A DNA stretch of 45,588 nucleotides. It comes from Ruminococcus sp. (GTDB lineage: Bacteria; Bacillota; Clostridia; Oscillospirales; Ruminococcaceae). The notes under the pieces are model-generated. The model was not told the DNA's origin, did no database searches, and saw nothing but the letters and a program-made list of their open reading frames with translations. Shown here in pieces: positions 26,524 to 35,688 of the stretch. Both the position numbers and the translations under genes were made by a program. The stretch covers positions 1 to 45,588 of the forward strand of contig JAFXNC010000010.1 of NCBI GenBank assembly GCA_017529875.1, read 5' to 3'. How positions within the stretch are numbered: position 1 is the stretch's first letter; every line of letters begins with the position of its first letter.

Positions 26524-27426
26524 GTGCCTATCAGACTGAAAGAAACATTACCCGTTATTGAAAAGCTGAAAAAGGAAAACATTTTTGCAATGACCGATGA
26601 ACGTGCGCGTCATCAGGATATAAGAGAGCTGAGGATAGCCATAGTCAATCTTATGCCCGACAAGCAGGATACCGAGCAGCAGCTGCTTCGGCTGCTCTCG
26701 AATTCTCCGTTACAGGTCGAGGTCGATTTTATCAGACTTGCAACTCACAATTACAAGAATACGCCCATGCCCTATCTGTTGAAAAACTATATCCCCTTCT
26801 ATCAGATACGGCAGAAGAACTATGACGGACTGATCGTAACAGGAGCACCTGTGGAAAAGCTCGCTTTTGAAGAGGTGGATTACTGGTCGGAGCTGACCGA
26901 GATATTTGAATGGAGCAAAACTCACGTCACCTCGGCGCTCTATCTCTGCTGGGCTGCGCAGGCGGGGCTCTACTACCGTTACGGCATCCCGAAATACGAG
27001 CTTGACCTGAAGCTGTCGGGCATTTACAGGCATACCGTGACCGATACCGCAAACGAGCTTGTGAGGGGCTTTGACAAGTCTTTCTATGCTCCCCATTCAA
27101 GATATACCGAGATAAGATACGAAGACATCAAAAAGTCCGAAAAGCTCTCTGTCATAGCGGGCTCCGATGAGACGGGGCCTTATATCGTGACCGACGGGGC
27201 CAACAATTATTTTGTGAACGGTCATCCCGAATACGATCTGTACAGGCTTGCGGAGGAATACATCCGTGATACCGACAGGGGTCTTGATCCTGATGTCCCT
27301 GTAAACTATTTCCCCTCCGACGATCCCGACAAGGAGCCTGTGAGCCTCTGGCTTTCGGCGTCAAGCCTGCTGTTTTCAAACTGGCTCAATTACTGCGTAT
27401 ATCAGATAACGCCCTTTGAATTCTGA
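26524..27426 (+). CDS. metA: Homoserine O-acetyltransferase (MetA family)
   Basis: A 300-residue MetA-fold acyltransferase that activates homoserine for methionine synthesis. Catalytic Cys142 in LYLCWAAQ; His in NGHPEYD with its partner Glu downstream. Residue 111 is Glu (TGAPVEKL), the residue that gives acetyl-CoA rather than succinyl-CoA preference in this family. That fits O-acetylhomoserine feeding the MetY-like enzyme at 35689. It starts at a GTG after AAGGAGG. Last gene of the operon, with a terminator at 27450. Confidence 0.92.
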   Translation: MPIRLKETLPVIEKLKKENIFAMTDERARHQDIRELRIAIVNLMPDKQDTEQQLLRLLSNSPLQVEVDFIRLATHNYKNTPMPYLLKNYIPFYQIRQKNYDGLIVTGAPVEKLAFEEVDYWSELTEIFEWSKTHVTSALYLCWAAQAGLYYRYGIPKYELDLKLSGIYRHTVTDTANELVRGFDKSFYAPHSRYTEIRYEDIKKSEKLSVIAGSDETGPYIVTDGANNYFVNGHPEYDLYRLAEEYIRDTDRGLDPDVPVNYFPSDDPDKEPVSLWLSASSLLFSNWLNYCVYQITPFEF

Positions 27427-27449
27427 GATAACCAACATCTTTGAGCAAA

Positions 27450-27486
27450 ACAAAGACCGCATCGGCTCTGATGCGGTCTTTACTTA
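27450..27486. terminator. Terminator of the sulfate operon, convergent
   Basis: A perfect 12-bp stem AAAGACCGCATC / GATGCGGTCTTT with a 6-nt loop. A and T tracts on both sides serve metA and the small minus-strand gene that ends inside it. Confidence 0.85.
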
Positions 27487-27656
27487 TCCGTGCAGATATC
27501 TTGCGTTGTATTCCATACTGATCTCTGCGATCTCTTTTTTCCGTCGATATAGTCCTTGTACATATCCCAGGTTGAACCGCCTCCGCAGTCCATCGACTTG
27601 CGGATGATCTCCTCGCGCTGTTCGCGGGTGGTGTCCTTTATCAGTATAGAATCCAT
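27484..27656 (-). pseudogene. Small conserved protein of about 57 aa, frameshifted at an A6 run
   Basis: The minus-strand frame from 27656 gives MDSILIKDTTREQREEIIRK, then a Cys-Gly-Gly segment and MYKDYIDGKK. After a run of six A (near 27536) the frame must shift by one to continue EIAEISMEYNARYLHG and stop at 27484. Both halves resemble one family of short Clostridia proteins (YxDYIDGKxEI...FNARY) of unknown function. One missing base in the homopolymer explains the break: a real mutation, a sequencing error or slippage. The RBS is weak. Confidence 0.5.
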
Positions 27657-27698
27657 TTTATCTTTTCGGCAAGTCATGGCTCCGGGTGTCTGCCGCCG

Positions 27699-28724
27699 TC
27701 AGATAAACAAGCTCATATCGCTCTGCTCGCCGGAGCCGATGAAAGTCGCAGCGCCGCCGAGCTCAACTCCTTCGATAAGCTCCTCCCGCCTGATACCCAT
27801 AATATCCATAGACATCTGGCAGGCGACGATGCGTACTCCGTGGGCTCTTGCCGAGTCGATCAGTTCTTCAAGGGAGCTTACGTTCTTGCTTTTCATCACC
27901 GAGCGGATCATCTTAGCACCCATGCCGCACATATTCATCCTTGAAAGCCCCAGCTTTTTGGTGCCTCTCGGCATCATAAAGCCGAACATCTTCTCCACGA
28001 AAGATTTCTTGACCTTCACCTTCTTGGGATTTCTCAATATATTCAGTCCCCAGAAGGTGAAGAACAGAGTCACACGCCTGCCCATTGCGGCTGCGGCGTT
28101 TGCCATTATGAATGCCGCGATGGTCTTGTCCAGATCACCGCTGAACAGCACGAAGGTCTTTCCGTCGGGGCGCCTGACCTCTGCCTTTTCGGAGTACTGC
28201 TTCTCCACAAGTATGCTGAATTCATTTGCGAAGCGTTCCAGCTTCACGAGCCTGTTGCCCGTCCTTTCGCACCATACTGCGATATCCGAGGAAAAGGCGT
28301 CCTCATCGGCTCTGATATGAAGCCGCTGACCGTAGAACATACGGCTCAGCTCGTCGGCGGTCTTGACAACAGGCCCGGGGCAGCGCATACCGCGCAGGTC
28401 TATCTCCTTCGGAGGGGCGCTCTTTATCTGCCCGGTCAGAGCGTCGTAGCCGCCCTCGATGTTGCAGGCGTCATAGCCTCTGTCGGTAAGTATCTCGGTG
28501 ACTTCTTCGCTCAGGTCTCCCGTCCTGCAAAGGACATATACGGGTTTGCTTTTGTCGAGCTCGTCGATCCTTGATGTAAATTTTGAAAAAGGTATATTGA
28601 CCCCGACGCCCAGTTTTTTCACCAGTACCTCATCGCTTTCCCGCAGATCAAGCACGGTCACGTTTTCCCTGTCAAGCGCGAGAAATCCCTCTGGGGTAAT
28701 TCTTTTTATGATAGTTTCCTCCAT
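27699..28724 (-). CDS. Rhodanese-TusA-DsrE triple-domain sulfurtransferase
   Basis: A 341-residue soluble protein made of three sulfur-relay modules. Residues 1-100 are a rhodanese with active Cys66 (VLCRTGD). Residues about 105-175 are TusA-like with Cys115 in RCPGP. Residues about 185-341 are a DsrE/DsrF-like domain with conserved Cys302 (ACQMSMD). The same module order is known at the C-terminus of some CoA-disulfide reductase-type proteins, here without the flavoprotein. It probably passes persulfide sulfur along three cysteines to an acceptor. RBS GGAGG; divergent from tcdA. Confidence 0.85.
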   Translation of the reverse strand: MEETIIKRITPEGFLALDRENVTVLDLRESDEVLVKKLGVGVNIPFSKFTSRIDELDKSKPVYVLCRTGDLSEEVTEILTDRGYDACNIEGGYDALTGQIKSAPPKEIDLRGMRCPGPVVKTADELSRMFYGQRLHIRADEDAFSSDIAVWCERTGNRLVKLERFANEFSILVEKQYSEKAEVRRPDGKTFVLFSGDLDKTIAAFIMANAAAAMGRRVTLFFTFWGLNILRNPKKVKVKKSFVEKMFGFMMPRGTKKLGLSRMNMCGMGAKMIRSVMKSKNVSSLEELIDSARAHGVRIVACQMSMDIMGIRREELIEGVELGGAATFIGSGEQSDMSLFI

Positions 28725-28807
28725 GGTATGATACCTCCGTTTTTAACAATTATACCCGTAAAAATGCCGCATTTCAATTCGATGATGTTAATAACCTATT
28801 AAATCTA

Positions 28808-28836
28808 TTGACTAACTATGATATAGGTGATATAAT
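28808..28836 (+). promoter_or_regulatory. tcdA promoter with shared 21-nt element
   Basis: TTGACT at 28808-28813, a 17-bp spacer and TATAAT at 28831-28836. The -35 lies inside the 21-nt element (28802-28822) also found at 10582, so a repressor at this site would block RNA polymerase. Confidence 0.75.
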
Positions 28837-28866
28837 GGTCATACTGCAAAACAGGGAGGAACAATA

Positions 28867-29628
28867 ATGCTCGATCAGTTTTCAAGGACTCAGCTCCTGC
28901 TGGGGAAAGAGGGCATCGAAAGGCTTTCGGGCTCGAGGGTCGCCGTGTTCGGCATAGGCGGGGTAGGCGGGTATGTCTGCGAGGCGCTTGTGCGCAGCGG
29001 CGTGGGTGCTTTCGACCTTATAGACGATGACAGGGTATGTCTCACCAACCTCAACAGACAGATACTCGCCACAAGAAAGACCGTGGGCAGATACAAAGCC
29101 GAGGTCATGGCAGAGCGAATGAAAGAGATCAATCCGAATGTTCAGATAAACATACACAAGTGTTTTTTTCTGCCCGAGAATGCCGATGATTTCCCTTTCG
29201 AGAAATACAGCTACATAGTTGACGCAGTAGATACTGTTACCGCAAAGCTGGAGATAATACTCCGGGCGAAGGCGAAGGGCGTCCCCGTAATAAGCGCTAT
29301 GGGTGCAGGCAACAAGCTGGATGCGGGCAGGCTCCGCGTCGCGGATATATACGAAACAAAGGTCTGTCCCCTTGCGAGAGTTATGCGGTACGAGCTGAGA
29401 AAAAAGGGCGTGAAGAAGCTGAAGGTGGTGTATTCAGATGAGGTCCCCACCCGTCCCATAGAGGATATGTCCATAAGCTGCCGAACGCATTGTATCTGTC
29501 CCCCGGACGCCAAACACAAATGCACTGAGCGCAGGGATATCCCCGGCAGCACCGCATTCGTCCCCGCAGTGGCGGGGCTGCTTATCGCAGGTGAGGTGGT
29601 CAAAGACCTTACAGGACGGAACAGATAA
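28867..29628 (+). CDS. tcdA: tRNA threonylcarbamoyladenosine dehydratase-like E1 protein
   Basis: A 253-residue member of the ThiF/MoeB/E1 family in its TcdA (CsdL/YgdL) branch. Rossmann ATP-binding FGIGGVGGYVCEAL (about 29-42), DDDRVCLTNLNRQ, VDAVDTVTAKLEI, and the TcdA stretch LRVADIYETKVCPLARVMR. The family activates the carboxyl of t6A at tRNA position 37 to make cyclic ct6A. Its E. coli gene is linked to a cysteine desulfurase (csdA), which may explain its place here. GGGAGG site and own promoter at 28808. Confidence 0.85.
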   Translation: MLDQFSRTQLLLGKEGIERLSGSRVAVFGIGGVGGYVCEALVRSGVGAFDLIDDDRVCLTNLNRQILATRKTVGRYKAEVMAERMKEINPNVQINIHKCFFLPENADDFPFEKYSYIVDAVDTVTAKLEIILRAKAKGVPVISAMGAGNKLDAGRLRVADIYETKVCPLARVMRYELRKKGVKKLKVVYSDEVPTRPIEDMSISCRTHCICPPDAKHKCTERRDIPGSTAFVPAVAGLLIAGEVVKDLTGRNR

Positions 29629-29634
29629 AAGATC

Positions 29635-29666
29635 AAAGCCGGCGAAGGTCATTCGCCGGCTTTTTC
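29635..29666 (+). terminator. tcdA terminator
   Basis: A perfect 12-bp stem AAAGCCGGCGAA / TTCGCCGGCTTT with a T-run seven bases after the tcdA stop. Confidence 0.85.
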
Positions 29667-29671
29667 GTTTT

Positions 29672-29856
29672 GTAAACTGTATGTTCAGCGGCACGCCGCT
29701 TGAAAGTATGGTGTTCGCCACCACCGGAGTGAACGAGCTCTCGCCGTTATAGACTATCTTTATCCGCTCGCTGCCGGTGATGCTCACGTTATTGAGAGCA
29801 GTGAACTCGCCCTTTTTGTTCTTGTAGGTCTTGCAGATGTTTCTGAGCTCTATCAC
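29672..29856 (-). pseudogene. metN: metN remnant with internal deletion
   Basis: From a GTG at 29854-29856 the minus-strand frame reads VIELRNICKTYKNKKGEF and TALNNVSI, the start of the methionine ABC transporter ATPase MetN. It then jumps, without loss of frame, to ERIKIVYNGESSFTPVVANT and the C-terminal NIL (methionine-sensing) domain. Walker A, signature and Walker B are all gone, about 280 residues. The end runs into the tcdA terminator with no stop. Its promoter at 29899 is intact and carries the shared operator. Confidence 0.65.
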
Positions 29857-29898
29857 CGTTCTCACTTCCTTTTGAGCTTTCCTATCGGATATTTGTGA

Positions 29899-29931
29899 AT
29901 TATAGCGCGTAAAGCCTACCAAGTCAACAGG
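29899..29931 (-). promoter_or_regulatory. Promoter/operator of the metN remnant
   Basis: On the minus strand TTGACT (29922-29927), a 17-bp spacer and TATAAT (29899-29904). The -35 lies inside CCTGTTGACTTGGTAGG (29915-29931), the same operator as before cysE and the MoeB fusion. GATAGGAAAG follows near +5 (29875-29886). Confidence 0.75.
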
Positions 29932-30208
29932 GAATATCAAACAAAGAAAAGCTAACATTCCCGCACTATTTTGTAGCAAAAAAGCACAGCTCCGAGACCC
30001 CGTACCTTATAATAAAACAGCTCCAAACACAGGCAGCCGTGCAGAACTCTGTCGGCGGAGGACATCTTCCCTGCCGGCGTAAGAAACCGCCTTTCTGCGC
30101 GGTCTGCGCGGACGAACAGCTGCGCCGTGATCTGTCCGCGGGCATTTTTCCGGGAGAAAACAGCCCCCGCTTTTGTAAAAAACTGTTAATCAAAAGTTTA
30201 TAACCATA

Positions 30209-30241
30209 CCTATTGACTTGGTCGGTTTTATATAGTATAAT
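30209..30241 (+). promoter_or_regulatory. cysE promoter with shared operator
   Basis: The operator CCTATTGACTTGGTCGG (30209-30225) contains the -35 TTGACT; a 17-bp spacer then leads to TATAAT (30236-30241). GATAGGAAATAT follows at 30252. The leader also holds a stem CCCTCAAC / GTTGGGGG (30271-30296) just before the ribosome binding site. Confidence 0.8.
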
Positions 30242-30315
30242 ATACCTGCTTGATAGGAAATATATGATTACCCTCAACTCCTATCTGTGTTGGGGGAATT
30301 AAGGAGAGCTTCACT

Positions 30316-31254
30316 ATGAACGTGCTTGAAGAAAACATCAGCGATATAGTAAACGATCTGCTCGACGACAGCGAGGATCTCAGCGAAACATCGAAGATAT
30401 TCAACCACCCGGACAAAGAAGTCATCATCGATATTCTGGACAGCCTTCGGAAGATCATCTTTCCCGGCTATTTCAAGAACAAGGATATCAAGGTCTTCAC
30501 ACTGCGCAATAATCTCTCCATGCTGCTGGAGGATGTGGTCTTCAAGCTCACCAAGCAGATCTCCATAGTTCTCGGTGAAGAACACCGGGACGAGGAAGAG
30601 GTCATCATCACCTCCAGAGACAAGGCCCTTGCTTTCATAAAGCGGATAAAGGTCATCCGCGAGTACATACTCACCGACGTAAAGGCGGCTTATGACGGCG
30701 ACCCCGCAGCCTACAGCAGTGATGAGATAATCTACTCCTACCCCGGGCTTTTCGCCATACTCGTCAACCGCATAGCTCATGAGCTGTTCCTGCTGGAGGT
30801 CCCCGTTATCCCGCGAATGATGACCGAATACGCTCATAGCGTAACGGGCATTGACATTCACCCAGGGGCGACCATAGGCAAGTATTTCTTCATCGACCAC
30901 GGCACGGGAATCGTCATAGGCGAGACTACGATCATCGGCAACAACGTGAAGATCTATCAGGGCGTGACGTTGGGAGCGCTCTCTACGAGGGGCGGCCAGG
31001 CGCTGAAAAGCAAGAAGCGTCACCCGACCATCGAGGACAATGTGACTATCTACTCCGGCGCCTCTATCCTCGGCGGGAATACCGTTATCGGAAAGGACGT
31101 CGTGATAGGCGGTAACGCATTCATCACCCACTCAGTCCCCGAAGGTGCGAAGGTGAGCGTGAAGAATCAGGAGCTGCGCTACAACTATGACGCAGCCAAC
31201 CCCATAGAGCGCATCAATATCGAGGAAGACACCTCCTGGTTCTATACAATTTGA
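30316..31254 (+). CDS. cysE: Serine O-acetyltransferase
   Basis: A 312-residue enzyme making O-acetylserine, the carbon acceptor for cysteine synthesis. The N-terminal 165 residues are helical; the C-terminal part is a left-handed beta helix of hexapeptide repeats (IHPGATIGKYFFIDHGTGIVIG ...). The His and Asp of the catalytic pair are in IDHGTG and IDIHPG, and the CoA loop is near KKRHPTI. It is of the longer EpsC-like type often found next to family 2A encapsulins. AAGGAG site. Regulated from the operator at 30209. Confidence 0.93.
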   Translation: MNVLEENISDIVNDLLDDSEDLSETSKIFNHPDKEVIIDILDSLRKIIFPGYFKNKDIKVFTLRNNLSMLLEDVVFKLTKQISIVLGEEHRDEEEVIITSRDKALAFIKRIKVIREYILTDVKAAYDGDPAAYSSDEIIYSYPGLFAILVNRIAHELFLLEVPVIPRMMTEYAHSVTGIDIHPGATIGKYFFIDHGTGIVIGETTIIGNNVKIYQGVTLGALSTRGGQALKSKKRHPTIEDNVTIYSGASILGGNTVIGKDVVIGGNAFITHSVPEGAKVSVKNQELRYNYDAANPIERINIEEDTSWFYTI

Positions 31255-31322
31255 CTGATTGCGCTTGCCTGCTGTTAATCAGTGATGTGCAAAGCTACAA
31301 ATCAGAAAAACAACGGTCAAAA

Positions 31323-31355
31323 CCTATTGACACGGTAGGATTAAAGTGCTATACT
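31323..31355 (+). promoter_or_regulatory. Promoter of the MoaD-MoeB-rhodanese gene with shared operator
   Basis: CCTATTGACACGGTAGG (31323-31339) has CCTA/TAGG ends and includes the -35 TTGACA. A 17-bp spacer leads to TATACT (31350-31355), and GATAGGAAATAT follows at 31366. It fixes the coding start downstream at 31433, since transcription begins near 31362. Confidence 0.8.
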
Positions 31356-31432
31356 ATACTAAACCGATAGGAAATATGGGAGAACGCAAAACAGTTCCCG
31401 TTCCTTATCAACTACCGAAAGGAAGTATAGCT

Positions 31433-32890
31433 ATGGCAGTCACAGTAGTTATCCCCACGACCCTCAGGCTCTTTACCGAGCATCACTCGGAGGTGGAGCT
31501 TGAAGGCGGCACGGTGGGAGAGATATTGAAAGTGCTTTCCGAGGAATACCCCGAGACGAGAAAGGCACTGTTCGATGAGAACGGTCAGCTTCGAGCCTTT
31601 ATAAATGTATTCGTGAACGACGAGAACATCCGCGACCTGAAGGGCTTCGATACAGAGGTCAGAGACAGAGATGAGGTGATCCTTATTCCGGCTATTGCAG
31701 GAGGATCGGGACTTCCGAGTGTCCTGGGAGACACCAAGGGCGAAAAGCTCACCAATGACGAGATCACCCGTTACAGCCGTCACCTGCTTTTGCAGGAGAT
31801 AGGCGTCAAGGGGCAGAAGCTCCTGAAAGCCGCAAAGGTGCTGATCGTCGGAGCCGGCGGTCTCGGAACACCGCTGATACAGTATCTCGCCGCCGCAGGC
31901 GTGGGTACGCTCGGCATCATCGACAACGACGAAGTGGAAGAGACCAACCTCCAGCGGCAGGTGATCCACGGCACCCGCGACATCGGCAGACCTAAAGTTG
32001 CTTCGGCCAAGGACAGCGTCAAGCAGATCAATCCGCTGGTAAAGGTCATCACCTACAACACAAGGCTGACCGCCGAGAATGCGGAGGAGATAATCTCCCA
32101 GTACGATGTGGTGGCGGACGCCTCGGACAACTACCCCACACGCTATCTTGTCAACGACACCTGCGTGCTGCTGGGCAAGCCGGATGTGTTCGGTGCGATG
32201 TATCAGTTCGAGGGTCAGGTATCAGTCTACTATGCGAAAGAGGGTCCCTGCTACAGATGTATGTACCCTGCACCGCCCCCGGCGGGACTTGTTCCCTCCT
32301 GCGCAATGGGCGGAGTAGTGGGAGTGCTGCCGGGAGTTATCGGGACGCTTCAGGCGAATGAAGTCATAAAGCTCATCGTCGGCGGAGGCAAGAACCTGAT
32401 AGGGCGTGTTGTTACATTTGATGCATGGAACCTCAAATGGCGGGAGCTTAAAATACGCAAGAGCGACTCCTGCCCGATCTGCGGGAAGAACAGGACGATC
32501 ACTGAGATAGAGGAATACGACTACGAGGACTTCTGCGGACTCACTCAGCAGAAGGAAGAAGAGGAAAAGGTCGAAGGCATCGAGCCGAAGGAGCTCAAAC
32601 GCCGCCTCGACGAGGGCGAAAAGGTCACGATAGTAGATGTCCGCGAGCCCCATGAAAGAGCGATAGCCAAGTTCCCGGAGGCGATAGTCATCCCCATAGG
32701 TCAGCTTGAAAGACGGCAGAAGGAGCTTGATCCCGGGGTCGATACCGTATTCGTCTGCAAGGAGGGCAAACGCAGCATCCGCGCCGTGTATACTCTCCGG
32801 GAGGCGGGATACACCGGCCCGCTCTACAACCTCAGAGGCGGCACCAACGCCTGGGCGGAGGAAGTCGATAAGGACTTCCCGAAATACTAA
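31433..32890 (+). CDS. MoaD/ThiS - MoeB - rhodanese fusion
   Basis: A 485-residue three-domain protein. Residues 1-91 are a MoaD/ThiS-type ubiquitin-like carrier ending at Gly90-Gly91 (PAIAGG). Residues about 105-355 are a MoeB/ThiF adenylating domain with LIVGAGGLG, the arginine stretch NLQRQV and zinc CxxC pairs (CYRCM and CPICG). Residues about 385-485 are a rhodanese with Cys442 (VFVCKEGKRS). Normally the carrier's C-terminal glycine is adenylated and thiolated by the other two. Here it is internal, so proteolysis at Gly91 or another mechanism is needed. The start ATG has AAAGGAAG; the longer frame begins upstream of the transcript. Confidence 0.88.
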   Translation: MAVTVVIPTTLRLFTEHHSEVELEGGTVGEILKVLSEEYPETRKALFDENGQLRAFINVFVNDENIRDLKGFDTEVRDRDEVILIPAIAGGSGLPSVLGDTKGEKLTNDEITRYSRHLLLQEIGVKGQKLLKAAKVLIVGAGGLGTPLIQYLAAAGVGTLGIIDNDEVEETNLQRQVIHGTRDIGRPKVASAKDSVKQINPLVKVITYNTRLTAENAEEIISQYDVVADASDNYPTRYLVNDTCVLLGKPDVFGAMYQFEGQVSVYYAKEGPCYRCMYPAPPPAGLVPSCAMGGVVGVLPGVIGTLQANEVIKLIVGGGKNLIGRVVTFDAWNLKWRELKIRKSDSCPICGKNRTITEIEEYDYEDFCGLTQQKEEEEKVEGIEPKELKRRLDEGEKVTIVDVREPHERAIAKFPEAIVIPIGQLERRQKELDPGVDTVFVCKEGKRSIRAVYTLREAGYTGPLYNLRGGTNAWAEEVDKDFPKY

Positions 32891-32897
32891 AAAATAG

Positions 32898-32923
32898 AAG
32901 AGGAAAGGATTCCTCTTTTATTG
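32898..32923 (+). terminator. Terminator between the MoeB fusion and the encapsulin gene
   Basis: An 8-bp perfect stem AAGAGGAA / TTCCTCTT with TTATT behind it. No clear promoter follows, so encapsulin expression probably depends on read-through of this weak terminator. Confidence 0.6.
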
Positions 32924-32952
32924 ATAATTATTCTTTATTGGAGGAATTTAAA

Positions 32953-33892
32953 ATGGCAAAGGAAAACGCAAACGACAAGATCGTGGCTCTCGGTAAGAAA
33001 GCCGCGTATAACCTTGCGGACGTCAACAAGACCAGACCGCAGTACGGCGCACTTACTCCCAAGTGGATCACTAAGGTACTGGAGTTCAAGGGACTTGATT
33101 CCGGTATCTACAGGATCAACAAGGTAAAGGAAGGCGAGACCCCTCTCGATGTTCTCTGCTCTGTTGAGAAGAAGTCCGATATCATCCCCCAGGGATATGT
33201 TGAGTATGAGGAGAATCCCCGTGAGCTCCAGCTCGCTTCCATCTCCACTATCATCAACGTTGACACCGCTGTTGCAGACGTTTACAGCTCCCCTTACGAT
33301 CAGATCAAGGAGCAGCTCGATCTTGCTATCGAGAGCCTGCGTGAGCGTCAGGAGAGCCAGCTCATCAACAACGATGACTACGGCCTTCTGAAGAACGTTC
33401 CCGATTCTCAGCGCATCCAGACCAGGAACGGCGCTCCCACTCCCGACGATCTGGACGAGCTGATCTCCAAGGTATGGAAGGAGCCCTCCTTCTTCCTGGC
33501 TCACCCCAGAGCTATCGCTGCTTTCGAGAGAGAGTGCACCAAGAGAGGCGTTCCCCCTGTAACTGCCAACATCGCAGGCGGCACCTTCATTCTCTGGAGA
33601 GGCATCCCTATCATCCCCACCGACAAGCTGCTGGTTGACGGTCTCAAGAACCCCAAGAGCAAGAGCGGCAAGACCAACATCCTGCTTGTCCGCACGGGCG
33701 AGGCCAAGAGAGGCGTTATCGGTCTGTATCAGCGCAACCTCAAGAACGAACAGGCAAGAGGCCTTTCGGTACGTTTCAGAGGCATTGACGATAAGGGCGT
33801 AGCTTCCTATCTGCTTTCACTCTACTGCTCGGCTGCTATTCTTTCGGACGACGCTATCGCTGTTCTCGAGGATGTCGAGGTAGGTGAATACT

Positions 33893-33906
<14 letters not shown>
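32953..33906 (+). CDS. srpI: Family 2A encapsulin shell protein (SrpI-like)
   Basis: A 317-residue HK97-fold shell protein of the SrpI family, which self-assembles into a hollow icosahedral compartment. Recognisable stretches include an N-terminal arm (AKENANDKIVALGKKAAYNLA) longer than in family 1 shells, YGALTPKWITKVLEFKGL, the central GTFILWRGIPIIPTDKL, and VGEYYDY at the end. There is no cyclic-nucleotide-binding insert, so it is 2A rather than 2B. The ATG at 32953 has GGAGG at correct distance; a TTG 15 bases upstream is inside that site. It overlaps its cargo desulfurase by 14 bases. In Synechococcus the homologue is induced by sulfur starvation. Confidence 0.9.
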
Positions 33907-35614
<1,708 letters not shown>

Positions 35615-35626
35615 CTCCCATACAGA

Positions 35627-35666
35627 ATACTCTCCCCGCCGCAAGGCGGGGAAGAAGTATTTTTAA
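35627..35666 (+). terminator. Terminator behind the encapsulin-desulfurase pair
   Basis: CCCCGCC-GCAA-GGCGGGG, extended by flanking pairs (ATACT ... AGTAT), then five T. It is strong. The next operon begins 23 bases later with no visible promoter, so partial read-through may set its level. Confidence 0.85.
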
Positions 35667-35688
35667 ATCAAAAAGCGTGGTGACACAT

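Noticed and set aside
29434..29979. 181-codon minus-strand gene containing the metN remnant
   Set aside because: Only 29672-29856 resembles MetN; the rest runs through the tcdA terminator and antisense to tcdA.
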